The position numbers were made by a program, and so were the translations under genes. A DNA stretch of 64,000 nucleotides from Mogibacterium timidum ATCC 33093. Its GTDB lineage: Bacteria > Bacillota > Clostridia > Peptostreptococcales > Anaerovoracaceae. The stretch lies in the NCBI RefSeq assembly GCF_000525775.1, contig NZ_JALU01000021.1, positions 1 to 64,000 on the forward strand, given 5' to 3'. Below the pieces are notes generated by a model. The model was not told the origin of the DNA and did no database searches. It saw only the letters and a list, made by a program, of their open reading frames with translations. Below, piece after piece: positions 44,601 through 52,698 of the stretch; position 1 is the first letter of the stretch, and each line of letters begins with the position of its first letter.

Positions 44601-46777
44601 ATACCGGTTCCGATAATTATAAGGGCAAGCTGATCATCCATACTGCGTCGGGTAAAAATCCTAATAAGCTGAAGGACGCAGAGAACTATCTGATAGATCC
44701 TAAGGAGCCGGGGGTAAATCCGGGTATTGATTATAAGAAGTGGACTGTAGATGATTTTGAATATGACGATACAACAGTAAAAGGCTTTTCTGAACAGGGA
44801 CAGCTTAAAATCAAGAAGAACAAGAATTTGGTAATTCCGGATAAAACTCCTGACGGAAAACCAGTACTGACAATAGGCATAGATGCATTTAGGAACCTCA
44901 ATAAAGGCTATGACATAGAGAGCATCAGATTGCCTGAAACCGTTACGGTAATTGAAGATTATGCTTTCCAGTTCAACAATATCGACAAGTTTAAAATGCC
45001 TCGTGATCTGAAGAAGTTGGGCATGGGTGTTTTCATGATGTCAAATGTAACGAAGATAGAATGGAACGATAAAATCGAATATATTGATCAGGCGTGCTTC
45101 TTCATGTGCGAACTGGGCAAATTGGAGATACCGGCTTCGGTGAGAACTGTAATGAACGCATCCTTCAGACGCTGCAATCTTACAGAGGTAAAGTTTGCTA
45201 AAGGCAGTAAGCTGAAAACTATCGAGAGCTTAGCCTTTGCTGATAACAAGCTAAAGGAAATTACGCTTCCCGATGGTTTGGAATCCATAGGCAGTCAAGC
45301 CTTCGGTGATAATCAGTTCAAGGAGCTTGATGCACCGGCCTCGCTCAAAAATATAGGGTTTCAAGCTTTTGTAAATAATCCGAGCAAGAAAAATCCCGCA
45401 CCCGTAGTCGTGAACACTCCTGAAGGTAAGAATCCGAACGGGCTTACAGATGATCAGGGTAAGACCTTCGTTATCGATCCTAAGAAAAAGGCCGATCACG
45501 CTGACAAGGCAGAGCTTAAGAAGGCTATAGATGAGGCGGAAAAAATAGACAGTACGAAGCTGACATCCAAGTTCAAAGAAATGTTTGATGAGACGCTGCA
45601 GGAGGGTAAGAATATCTATGCTGACAGCGAGGCATCTCAGGCAAGTGTAAGGGGCAGCATCAAGTCGATCCGCTGGATTGTGAGAAGATCCGAATTAAGC
45701 AAATTGATGTTCAAGAAAGAAGAACTGGAACCGCAAAAGAACAAATATGATGCTGACAAGTGGGCAAATGTAGAAACCGCCTACAAGGAGGCCAAGGAAA
45801 ATCTTTTCTATATTAATATTTCCGATGAGAAGGTAGCACATCTTATAAATACCTTATCTGTCGCACTTAAGGCACTTGACGAGGATACAGACGAGCTTAA
45901 GGATGCTAAAGCATATGAAGGTGAGTTCAGAGTTAAAAAGACCCATTATATCGAACCTTATACTATTAAGGTAAAGGTATGGGTCAAAAATGGAATTATC
46001 GTTCATGTTATCAATAACGGAACGGTTACAGATGACCCTAACGATGACGAGGAACATAACGGAGGGTATTTCAAGCAAGCTGTCGAGAACCTTTCAAAAT
46101 ATAAGGGCAAGAAGGTGTCTGACGTCAAGAATAGCAGCAGCAGTAAGGATTTGGGAATTGATGCGATATCAGGAGCTACTATAAGCAGTGTCGGCATTCA
46201 CGAGGCTATTAGAAATGCACTTAGCAAGGTGCAGGAAGAGGAGCCAATCCCACAGCCGCAGATACGCATCACTGCAGATGACCCATCGATCAACATCAAT
46301 AACGGAGTTGTTGCCAAGGGTAATCAAATCATATATACGAAGGGTAAGTCTAAAGGCGCCGAATTCAAGATAATAGGTCTGAACTTCGACAATGATAGCA
46401 ATAACATCAGAGTTATGGTGGATGGACAAACAGTAGCTGATGGGAACGCATATACGCTGCGCTCAGGAAGTATAATAATCGGCTTCAAGAAAACTTATCT
46501 TGATTCACTTAAGGCAGGAAATCACGATATTGCAATTTCTACAGGGAAAGGGAATTTGCATGCGAGAATTCTCATCAGAGAGGATGATGTAACTGCTAAT
46601 AAACCGTATGAGAATATTACATCAAAGAGCGGTACTATACATATTAAGCACACAAAATCTGTAAATTCAACGGTTAAGACCGGGGATTCCCGGAATTTCA
46701 TCGGATTTACACTTCTCCTTGTTATGAGCGCTGCTTTAACAGTTGTGCTTGTGAAATTCAGAAGAAGAGAGGAGTGA
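41699..46777 (+). CDS. Giant secreted BspA-type LRR protein with FMN-binding domain
   Basis: The 1692-residue protein starts with the signal peptide KNFKKNVSLILTVIMLSLSF, with AAAGGATAAGG upstream. Five modules begin near residues 99, 282, 532, 784 and 1015. Each opens with a W/Y-xx-DDFEY box, then GFSxxGxxKxK and LVLP, and is followed by BspA/LRR_5 repeats (AFxxNxLxxVxLPxxL). Residues ~1265-1400 are helical, FIVAR-like. Residues ~1406-1510 are an FMN-binding domain (YEGEFRVKKTHY, VWVKNGIIVHVIN) with DAISGATISS at 1488-1497; T1494 is the expected FMN-phosphodiester site. A beta-rich part and TVKTGDSRNF plus a hydrophobic span and RRREE form a sorting-like anchor. Role: surface adhesion and possibly electron transfer (inference). 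Confidence 0.9.
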   Translation: MKNFKKNVSLILTVIMLSLSFGPTFTFAETGQIADKSEQPVTENAVAAPEKKEPVVSDSTDRTAVRKDVDKQISSDGRTGTESKTEIKKGAANLRSQPFNEDDFYISGVNFNGLTESGKAKLKAKNGVLDFPALKTQHGSPVSRIGSNGFKDLGIKAVSFPSAVTEIDPQAFYNNEISELRLPDTIQNIGYGAFSKNKIKKLILSKGMKTIWGFTFANNYLDEVVVPANITKISFNAFENNKSGNPNGKLKLVAENPETLAIDPKDKDKYDIVAQNSPSEKYKEEDFEYEIGWDHELQRNVCKVTGLTDSGKEKRKKNLNLIIPDAIKGNKVEVIGKNAFLERNLSSTSKLVSVTLPKNILKIEDSAFAGNALTAVTLPTTLQIIEPNAFCYNDITELFIPNSVRVIALNAFGGNPLTSVEIDNYKGRVSVDFQAFGNNVKPKYLRVKESYNITVKADAGVTVTTDPKDKANDGDKVKINYSITDNSKELLDIKVKSGEYSTVPVKDNSFVMPKKAVTVEVRLKDKYTLDKWCAEDFEYGYYELGTPDDDFYLYEYSVKGFSEKGKEKLKSLKSVILPSRDTKGNIPVWVYEDAFKGIKMDSVEVPGNYTHIQNNSFKSCGLKKAVLHEGLLYANDSAFEDNRLSELSLPNSFKYPSKAAFKGNNLKHIKLPEVCESIGPESFMNNSLESVEMGSKVRHIYSKAFAGNKLTEVNIPKSLKNRENGIDGIKADAFDNNPGKRNPLKPNENKVILWTPNKDNPNKLVNRGNYIVDPKLPQQDEEKWQADDFIYKTLKLNKLENGKKVPVELNSVAGFSDKGREKVKTNKDLVLPNIDTKGKNVEAVDDRAFAGSFGTKRLNTLKIPEGYVYIGSTAFAFNGCGGELVLPDSMEYVGPAAFFRNEFTGLVVPAGMDEISSAMMRGNRLSRIIFKGNNLVSIGRLAFAENRLEEITVPDSLKSIGAQAFTTNTGSDNYKGKLIIHTASGKNPNKLKDAENYLIDPKEPGVNPGIDYKKWTVDDFEYDDTTVKGFSEQGQLKIKKNKNLVIPDKTPDGKPVLTIGIDAFRNLNKGYDIESIRLPETVTVIEDYAFQFNNIDKFKMPRDLKKLGMGVFMMSNVTKIEWNDKIEYIDQACFFMCELGKLEIPASVRTVMNASFRRCNLTEVKFAKGSKLKTIESLAFADNKLKEITLPDGLESIGSQAFGDNQFKELDAPASLKNIGFQAFVNNPSKKNPAPVVVNTPEGKNPNGLTDDQGKTFVIDPKKKADHADKAELKKAIDEAEKIDSTKLTSKFKEMFDETLQEGKNIYADSEASQASVRGSIKSIRWIVRRSELSKLMFKKEELEPQKNKYDADKWANVETAYKEAKENLFYINISDEKVAHLINTLSVALKALDEDTDELKDAKAYEGEFRVKKTHYIEPYTIKVKVWVKNGIIVHVINNGTVTDDPNDDEEHNGGYFKQAVENLSKYKGKKVSDVKNSSSSKDLGIDAISGATISSVGIHEAIRNALSKVQEEEPIPQPQIRITADDPSININNGVVAKGNQIIYTKGKSKGAEFKIIGLNFDNDSNNIRVMVDGQTVADGNAYTLRSGSIIIGFKKTYLDSLKAGNHDIAISTGKGNLHARILIREDDVTANKPYENITSKSGTIHIKHTKSVNSTVKTGDSRNFIGFTLLLVMSAALTVVLVKFRRREE

Positions 46778-46923
46778 CTGCATTATCCCTGCCCCTGAGA
46801 GTGCAGCAATTAACTGCCGAACAGGAGCGACGGTGTGCCGAAATACACTTGTGCCTTTTATTTCAAAGTCGATGAATATGATAAATATCATGTTCAATTA
46901 AGATATGCAATTAAGGTAATTGG

Positions 46924-46965
46924 AAAAGGTCCGGCGAAATGGATTACCGTTTCGCCGGACCTTTT
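46924..46965. terminator. Bidirectional terminator overlapping the end of tcdA
   Basis: AAAAGGTCCGGCGAAA (46924-46939) pairs perfectly with TTTCGCCGGACCTTTT (46950-46965). Poly-T exits occur on both strands. The right arm encodes the last residues of tcdA (LKGPAKR). Confidence 0.92.
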
Positions 46966-47705
46966 AAATGATTAATCGTTTGGTAGTCCGTGAGGTCGCG
47001 CACTACCTCACTTGCTATGATGAGACCGGCAGCGGCCGGCACGAATGGCGTTGAGCCCGGAGTTTGTCTGCCGGCAGCTCCGGTGCTTCCTGTCTGTTCA
47101 CCATCCGAAACGATAGGGACAATCGGCGCTTCCGTGGAGAAAACCACCTTGACGTGTTTGATACGCTTGCCTTTGAGGCCTTTGCGGATGACCTTGGCAA
47201 GCGGATCCATGTGCGTCTTGGAGATATCTGCAATCTCCAGTCTGGTAGGATCGATGCGGTTGCCACAGCCCATGCTGGATATTATAGGTATGTTGAATGT
47301 CTTGCATTTCTCTATAATATCGAGCTTGGCAGATACCGTGTCAATAGCGTCAACCACATAATCGTAATCGCCAAAGTCAAAGGTCTCGGATGTTTCGGGA
47401 AGATAGAACACCTTATGTTTGTTGACGATGCAGTCAGGATTGATCTGATGAATTCTAGTCTCGCATATATCGACCTTGCTCATACCGATAGTCTCGTGAG
47501 TTGCGATAAGCTGTCTGTTGATATTGGTCAGACTGACGTCATCGTTATCGATAATATCAAGGGTTCCGACGCCTGACCTGGCTAGGGCTTCGACTACATA
47601 GCCCCCGACACCGCCGACGCCGAATACAGCTACTCTACTACGATTGAGACGTTCTATAGCCTCTCTTCCATATATTAATTCGCTTCTTGAAAATTGATTG
47701 AGCAT
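46944..47705 (-). CDS. tcdA: tRNA threonylcarbamoyladenosine dehydratase (E1-like)
   Basis: The ~253-residue protein of the MoeB/ThiF/E1 superfamily cyclises t6A37 of tRNA to ct6A using ATP. It starts FSRSELIYGREAIERLNRSR, with the nucleotide motif VAVFGVGGVGGYVVEALARS, IIDNDDVSLTNINRQ (Asp ligands, Arg) and SSMGCGNRIDPTRL. These are TcdA rather than ubiquitin-like-carrier activating features, since no CxxC zinc pair is seen. The start is uncertain: ATG 47705 gives the family N-terminus; the frame extends to 47762. The modification partner mtaB is also in this window (14729). Confidence 0.92.
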   Translation of the reverse strand: MLNQFSRSELIYGREAIERLNRSRVAVFGVGGVGGYVVEALARSGVGTLDIIDNDDVSLTNINRQLIATHETIGMSKVDICETRIHQINPDCIVNKHKVFYLPETSETFDFGDYDYVVDAIDTVSAKLDIIEKCKTFNIPIISSMGCGNRIDPTRLEIADISKTHMDPLAKVIRKGLKGKRIKHVKVVFSTEAPIVPIVSDGEQTGSTGAAGRQTPGSTPFVPAAAGLIIASEVVRDLTDYQTINHLKGPAKR

Positions 47706-47952
47706 CCATATCAGGGACTTGCACCCCTTTTGCCGTGCAGCAAGGCAGCATACCGTCAACATTGCACTTCGTATACTTTCAACATCGCGGTCATTATCAA
47801 TGGGACACAGCGCCCCATCCCAAATAGCCTGACGTCGAAATGCAATGGCTGTGGTGCTTTTGAAGCTGTCGTGTGGGCAGAATTTTAAAACATAAATATT
47901 ATAGTAAATTACCGGAATATCTTACATTATTATGCAATTTTCGTCCAGTTAG

Positions 47953-47961
47953 TGGTATAAT
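47953..47961 (+). promoter_or_regulatory. Extended -10 promoter of the DUF445 gene
   Basis: TGGTATAAT (47953-47961) is a TGn-TATAAT extended -10, with only a weak -35 (TGCAAT, 47933-47938). The gene starts 28 nt later after GGGGAGG. Confidence 0.6.
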
Positions 47962-47989
47962 TTCGTGCATGCGTAGGGGAGGCTTTTAG

Positions 47990-48868
47990 ATGTTTAGATA
48001 TATCGTTGCTCCGCTGATTGGAGCGCTTATAGGATATTGTACGAATTATATTGCGGTCAAGATGCTGTTCAGACCGCGTCGCGAGAAATACATCCTGGGA
48101 CACCGAATACCGCTGACGCCGGGAGCTGTTCCAAAGGGCAAGTCGAGGCTGGCTAGAGCCGTGGGAGAAGTAATTTCCACCTATCTGGTTACAGACAAGG
48201 ATATCGAGAGCAGAGCGCTCGCCGGGGAGACTGAAGACGCAATCGTAGACAGGGCTATGGAGCTGCTGCATGCCGATATAGACAGTGGATTTAGAGCAGC
48301 TACCAACTCTGAAGAGGAGTATGAGGCGCTTATGGGCAAGCTGGACGACATAGTGACAGAGCGGATTTCTGATGCTGTCAGGAGCATCAACTTTGCTGAC
48401 ATCATCAAGGAGAAGGGTGGACAGATTATAAATGAACAGCTCGGGGGTTCAATGATCGGAATGTTCCTCAACCCGGAAACCGTTCGCGGACTGCTCGGCT
48501 CTATCTCAGATAACATGGGCGTGTATATAAGCGAACACTGCTATAAATTTCTGGCGCCGGAGGTCAGCATCAATATGGGGAAGCTGCGCCGTGATAATGT
48601 GTACAACATCATGACGGGCGCCGGTGTGAGTGATGATGAACTGCGCGCTAAGATAAGAGAGATTTATAGGAAAACAGTAAGGGCAGTTGTGCCGGAAGTG
48701 ATCTCTAAGCTCGACATCGCAGGAATGGTTAGGCGGAAGATTGATGATATGGAGGTGGAGCAGCTCGAGGATATGGTGATGGAGGTCATGCGAAAGGAGC
48801 TCAACACCATCGTCAATCTGGGGGCTCTGATAGGGTTCCTGTTGGGACTCATCAATTTGATTTTCTGA
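47990..48868 (+). CDS. DUF445-family membrane protein (YheB-like)
   Basis: The 292-residue protein has hydrophobic ends and a long helical middle. The N-terminal FRYIVAPLIGALIGYCTNYI with AVKMLFRPRREKYILGHRIP and TPGAVPKGKSRLARAVGEVI is the DUF445 signature. The C-terminal NLGALIGFLLGLINLIF forms the second membrane segment. Function unknown; some relatives are associated with spores or the cell envelope. Monocistronic. Confidence 0.88.
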   Translation: MFRYIVAPLIGALIGYCTNYIAVKMLFRPRREKYILGHRIPLTPGAVPKGKSRLARAVGEVISTYLVTDKDIESRALAGETEDAIVDRAMELLHADIDSGFRAATNSEEEYEALMGKLDDIVTERISDAVRSINFADIIKEKGGQIINEQLGGSMIGMFLNPETVRGLLGSISDNMGVYISEHCYKFLAPEVSINMGKLRRDNVYNIMTGAGVSDDELRAKIREIYRKTVRAVVPEVISKLDIAGMVRRKIDDMEVEQLEDMVMEVMRKELNTIVNLGALIGFLLGLINLIF

Positions 48869-49015
48869 TCATGGTGTACAAGGCTGCTTTCTGATTGAGC
48901 TCGAAAGATGTGCTGAATAAACGCTCTTAGATGTGCCGGCTTTACGTGCGAGGTATAGACTGGAGTTACGTGAAAGAATCGGCATAGATTAATCGAAAAT
49001 TAAGGTTTACAGTTA

Positions 49016-49044
49016 TTGCTACAACCAAATTCATGATGTAGAAT
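49016..49044 (+). promoter_or_regulatory. Putative promoter of the cyclophilin gene
   Basis: TTGCTA (49016-49021) and TAGAAT (49039-49044) are 17 nt apart, about 68 nt before the ATG at 49113. Confidence 0.4.
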
Positions 49045-49112
49045 CAGATAAGTGAGACGAATAATCCGAAGAATTTTGTATAGAGATTTGTATAGAGATA
49101 AAGGAGAAACCG

Positions 49113-49589
49113 ATGAAGAATTTCGTAATTGAGATGGAAAACGGCGCGCGTATGAGCGGCGAATTATACGAGGATATCGCACCCAAGTCAGTTGAGAATT
49201 TTGTAGAGCTGTGCGAGAAGGGCTTTTACGACGGCCTTATTTTCCATAGGGTAATTCCGGGATTCATGATCCAGGGCGGGTGCCCGGACGGAACCGGTAT
49301 GGGCGGCCCCGGATACAGCATCCCGGGAGAGTTTACAGCAAACGGATTTAAGAATGACCTCAAACACACTAGAGGTGTTCTGTCCATGGCACGCTCTATG
49401 GATCCTGATTCGGCTGGTTCACAGTTCTTCATCATGGTAGCAGATTCGCCACATCTGGACGGACAGTATGCAGCATTTGGCAAGGTCACAGAGGGAATGG
49501 ACGAGGCGGATCGCATCGTAGGAGTACCTCGCAATATGATGGATAAGCCTAACGAAGATCAGGTTATCAGGACAATCACCATCAAGTAG
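49113..49589 (+). CDS. Peptidyl-prolyl cis-trans isomerase, cyclophilin type
   Basis: The 158-residue cytoplasmic enzyme has FHRVIPGFMIQGGCPDGTGM (active-site Arg) and DSAGSQFFIMVADSPHLDG (Gln, Phe), the classic cyclophilin core. No signal peptide. AAAGGAG precedes the ATG. It catalyses proline isomerisation during folding. Confidence 0.96.
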   Translation: MKNFVIEMENGARMSGELYEDIAPKSVENFVELCEKGFYDGLIFHRVIPGFMIQGGCPDGTGMGGPGYSIPGEFTANGFKNDLKHTRGVLSMARSMDPDSAGSQFFIMVADSPHLDGQYAAFGKVTEGMDEADRIVGVPRNMMDKPNEDQVIRTITIK

Positions 49590-49703
49590 CTCATTCACCC
49601 TCGGATGTAGGTGCCGGAGCAGCTACAGTCTGTTATATGCATAGTTTCGCCGCACTCGTATGAGTGTGGCGTTGCCAATTTATAAGATATCCGGGAGGAT
49701 GAC

Positions 49704-51359
49704 ATGGATAGTGACAAGAAGATAATAATAACAGGACACAAGAATCCGGACACAGATTCAATCTGCTCGGCTCTTGCTTATGCCGAGATCAAGAATAGGA
49801 TTACCAATACTGACAACTATGTGGCTCGACGCGCGGGTGAAATTAACGGTGAGACCAAGTTCGTCCTTGAAAAATTTGGTGTCGATGTCCCTGAGTACGT
49901 CGACAACGTGGCTACTCAGGTCAGGGATATGGAGATCCGCCGCACGCCCGGCGTCCCTAAGGAGATGACCATCAAGGAAGCCTGGGATATCATGGGCAAG
50001 AGCGAGGCCGTTACGCAGCCGATTACGGAGAATGATAAGGTCATAGGCCTTATAACCAAGGGCGATATTGCCAGAACATTTATGGATGCGGAAAGCAGTT
50101 CGTTCTTATCGACTACCTCTCCGAGATTCAATGATATTGCGGCAACTATAGACGGTAGGATAGTATCGGGAGAAGGCGATAGATTATTCAGCAAGGGCAA
50201 GGTGCTCGTGGGTGCTGCTCTTGTCGAAAGAATGCGGGGGGCTGTTCAGCCTCACGATCTCGTAATCCTGGTGGACAGAAGAGAGAATCAGATAGGCGCT
50301 CTTAATTCCGGCGCTGACTGTATTATACTGTGTCTCGGAGCGAAGGCCGCGGCAGATGTGATTGAATTGGCCGGGGAAAAAGATGCCGTCATAATCGAAA
50401 CAGAGCTTGACACCTTTTCAGTATCCCGCGAGATCAACAAAAGTGTTCCACTTGGAGCGTTTATGACGCATGATTCAATCCGGAGCTTCAAATTAGATGA
50501 TTACACAGATGATGTAAAATCAGCGATGGGAGCAACAAGGCACAGGGCGTTTCCGGTTACAGACAGCAGGGGACATTATATCGGAACGGTATCGAGACGA
50601 AATCTGTTGAATATTCGCAGGAAACAGGTTATTCTGGTCGATCACAATGAGAAGTCTCAGGCAGTGGATAATATTGACGATGCCGATATTCTGGAGATCG
50701 TTGACCACCACAGGCTGGGGACTATCCAGACCCTGCAGCCGATATATTTTAACCTGCAGCCTGTAGGGTGCACGGCAACGATTTTATACCAGATGTATAT
50801 TGAGAAAGGAATAGATGTGCCAAAGCATATCGCCGGACTTCTATGCGCTGCAATTGTGTCGGATACATTGATGTTCAGGTCGCCAACCTGCACGACACAG
50901 GACAAGATGGCGGCGGGGGCACTTGCGCTGATAGCGGGAATAGATATAGAGAAATTCGCATCAGAGATGTTTGAAGCAGGTTCAGATCTCGGAGATAAAT
51001 CCGCGGAAGAAATTTTCTATCAGGATTACAAGAAATTCACATTTGGCGGTACAAGCTTCGGTGTTGGGCAGATTAGCTCCATGAATGAAGGTGAACTTAA
51101 TAAAATTAAGTCAAGACTTCTGCCTCTCATGGAACACGAGTGTGGAAAGAGCAACGTTTCAATGGTATTCTTCCTGCTTACAAATATCAGAGAATCGTCA
51201 TCGGAGATGCTATATGCCGGTGATAATGCAAGAGAGTTAATCATTAATGCCTTTGGAGATGTATCTGAGACCGATGGCGGATTTGCGGTAGAAGGATTGT
51301 TGTCCAGGAAGAAGCAGCTTATTCCTGCATTTATGGACGCGATTCAGAACGTATATTAA
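49704..51359 (+). CDS. Manganese-dependent inorganic pyrophosphatase with CBS and DRTGG domains
   Basis: This 551-residue family-II pyrophosphatase carries regulatory insertions. The catalytic DHH part is split: GHKNPDTDSICSALAYAEIK at the start, EIVDHHRLG near residue 332 and CAAIVSDTLMFRSPTCTTQD further on. The DHHA2 domain ends the protein. Between residues ~75 and ~310 lie two CBS domains around a DRTGG domain. In the Clostridium perfringens type, AMP/ADP inhibit and diadenosine polyphosphates activate through these domains. It removes PPi from biosynthesis. GGGAGG precedes the ATG. Confidence 0.94.
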   Translation: MDSDKKIIITGHKNPDTDSICSALAYAEIKNRITNTDNYVARRAGEINGETKFVLEKFGVDVPEYVDNVATQVRDMEIRRTPGVPKEMTIKEAWDIMGKSEAVTQPITENDKVIGLITKGDIARTFMDAESSSFLSTTSPRFNDIAATIDGRIVSGEGDRLFSKGKVLVGAALVERMRGAVQPHDLVILVDRRENQIGALNSGADCIILCLGAKAAADVIELAGEKDAVIIETELDTFSVSREINKSVPLGAFMTHDSIRSFKLDDYTDDVKSAMGATRHRAFPVTDSRGHYIGTVSRRNLLNIRRKQVILVDHNEKSQAVDNIDDADILEIVDHHRLGTIQTLQPIYFNLQPVGCTATILYQMYIEKGIDVPKHIAGLLCAAIVSDTLMFRSPTCTTQDKMAAGALALIAGIDIEKFASEMFEAGSDLGDKSAEEIFYQDYKKFTFGGTSFGVGQISSMNEGELNKIKSRLLPLMEHECGKSNVSMVFFLLTNIRESSSEMLYAGDNARELIINAFGDVSETDGGFAVEGLLSRKKQLIPAFMDAIQNVY

Positions 51360-51383
51360 CATAAATTGAAAGAAAGGTTCAAA

Positions 51384-52142
51384 ATGGATTACAAGAGGCT
51401 ACTAAAGAACATACTTAATATCGGTATGGAAATGCTTCGTGCCGGTGCTGAAGTAGGCAGAGTTGAGGACAGTATGTACAGAATGTGTGAGAGCTACGGC
51501 TTCAAGCATTCAGACGTCTGGGTGATTTACAGCAATATTCAAGCAACAGTTGAGACTGAAGACGGGGATATTATCACGCAGATTAGACATATTCCCACGA
51601 CATCGATTAATTTTGATAAACTGGATTATCTGAATAATCTGTCAAGGTGCATATGTGCCACAACGCCTCCGCCCGAAGAGGTTAAGCGTATGCTCCATGA
51701 GGTTCTGAATAGAAATCCTCAGCCGGCATATCTCGAATACCTAGCCGGAATTCTTGGCGGAGCAGGCTTTGGTGTGTTCTTCAACTGTGGATTTACCGAT
51801 ACCGTAGTCGCTGTGATGGCATCTGTAATCATTGTATTTCTCGGAAGAAGATTGTCGCGCAACGAGAATAACCCTCTGATATCGAATTTCATACAGTCAT
51901 TTATTGTTGAGACTTTTATAATTCTGTCGGTATACGTTGGATTTGCAAACAAGTCAGGTAATATTACCGTAGGTGTAGTTATGCTGCTTATCAGTGCGCT
52001 CGGATTTACTAACGGGATAAGCGATTTTATGCACAGGGAAACCTTAGCGGGAATACTGAATATATCTAATTCGATAATCGGAGCTGCAGGGATTGCCTTT
52101 GGTATAGCTTCAGCAATTTTATTATTCAAGGGGGTGTTATAA
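51384..52142 (+). CDS. Threonine/serine exporter family, large subunit
   Basis: The 252-residue protein begins at the ATG 51384 (MDYKRLLKNILNIGMEM), with GAAAGG upstream; a TTG at 51366 opens the frame earlier without an RBS. The cytoplasmic N-terminal part has GAEVGRVEDSMYRMCESYGF and RHIPTTSINFDKL; five or so membrane segments follow. It corresponds to the N-terminal (DUF1212) half of ThrE. The second half is the next gene, 1 bp away. Confidence 0.88.
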   Translation: MDYKRLLKNILNIGMEMLRAGAEVGRVEDSMYRMCESYGFKHSDVWVIYSNIQATVETEDGDIITQIRHIPTTSINFDKLDYLNNLSRCICATTPPPEEVKRMLHEVLNRNPQPAYLEYLAGILGGAGFGVFFNCGFTDTVVAVMASVIIVFLGRRLSRNENNPLISNFIQSFIVETFIILSVYVGFANKSGNITVGVVMLLISALGFTNGISDFMHRETLAGILNISNSIIGAAGIAFGIASAILLFKGVL

Positions 52143-52143
52143 G

Positions 52144-52605
52144 ATGACTGAGCTAAACTCTAATATCATGATTCAGTTTATATCCTGCACCGCCGCTTGC
52201 GTGGGCTTTGCACTGTGGTTCAACGTCAGAGGTAAGCAGGTGCTGTTCTGCGGGATGGGAGCGTTCTGTACGTGGGGCGTGTACGTTCTTGCAGACGGAT
52301 TGCTGCACAATTACTTTTTTGCCACTCTGATTGGCGCAATATTTGTTGCCGGCTATGCACAGATAATGGCCAGAGTAAATAAAGCGCCGGCTACAATTTT
52401 CCAGAGTGTCTGCGCTTTCCCGCTAGTACCGGGAAACAACCTGTACTTTATGATGTATGCGCTCGTGATGGATATGCCAAAGGATACTGCAAGCGAAGGG
52501 AAACAGCTTGTGCTCAATTGTCTCGGCATTGCGATGGGCTTTATGGTGGTAGAGATTATCAATAAGTACAGTGTGATATTTTACGGTATGCTTAAGAAGT
52601 CCTAG
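52144..52605 (+). CDS. Threonine/serine exporter family, small subunit (DUF3815)
   Basis: The 153-residue four-helix membrane protein with VCAFPLVPGNNLYFMMYALV near residues 97-116 is the C-terminal half of ThrE encoded separately. The two genes together would form an exporter of Thr/Ser or a related compound. TAAG-ATG spacing indicates translational coupling with the large subunit. Confidence 0.88.
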   Translation: MTELNSNIMIQFISCTAACVGFALWFNVRGKQVLFCGMGAFCTWGVYVLADGLLHNYFFATLIGAIFVAGYAQIMARVNKAPATIFQSVCAFPLVPGNNLYFMMYALVMDMPKDTASEGKQLVLNCLGIAMGFMVVEIINKYSVIFYGMLKKS

Positions 52606-52698
52606 ATGCCGGGTTCGCATTAATTCGAATAAGCAACTTACAGTATGATGTATAGATGATATACTGTACGATATGTAGTTTTATCCGGAAGAGAAGAA

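Noticed and set aside
49647-49676. Hairpin GCCGCACTC-GTAT-GAGTGTGGC after the cyclophilin gene as terminator
   Set aside because: No T run follows, so it is not counted as a terminator. It may still be an RNA-stability element.
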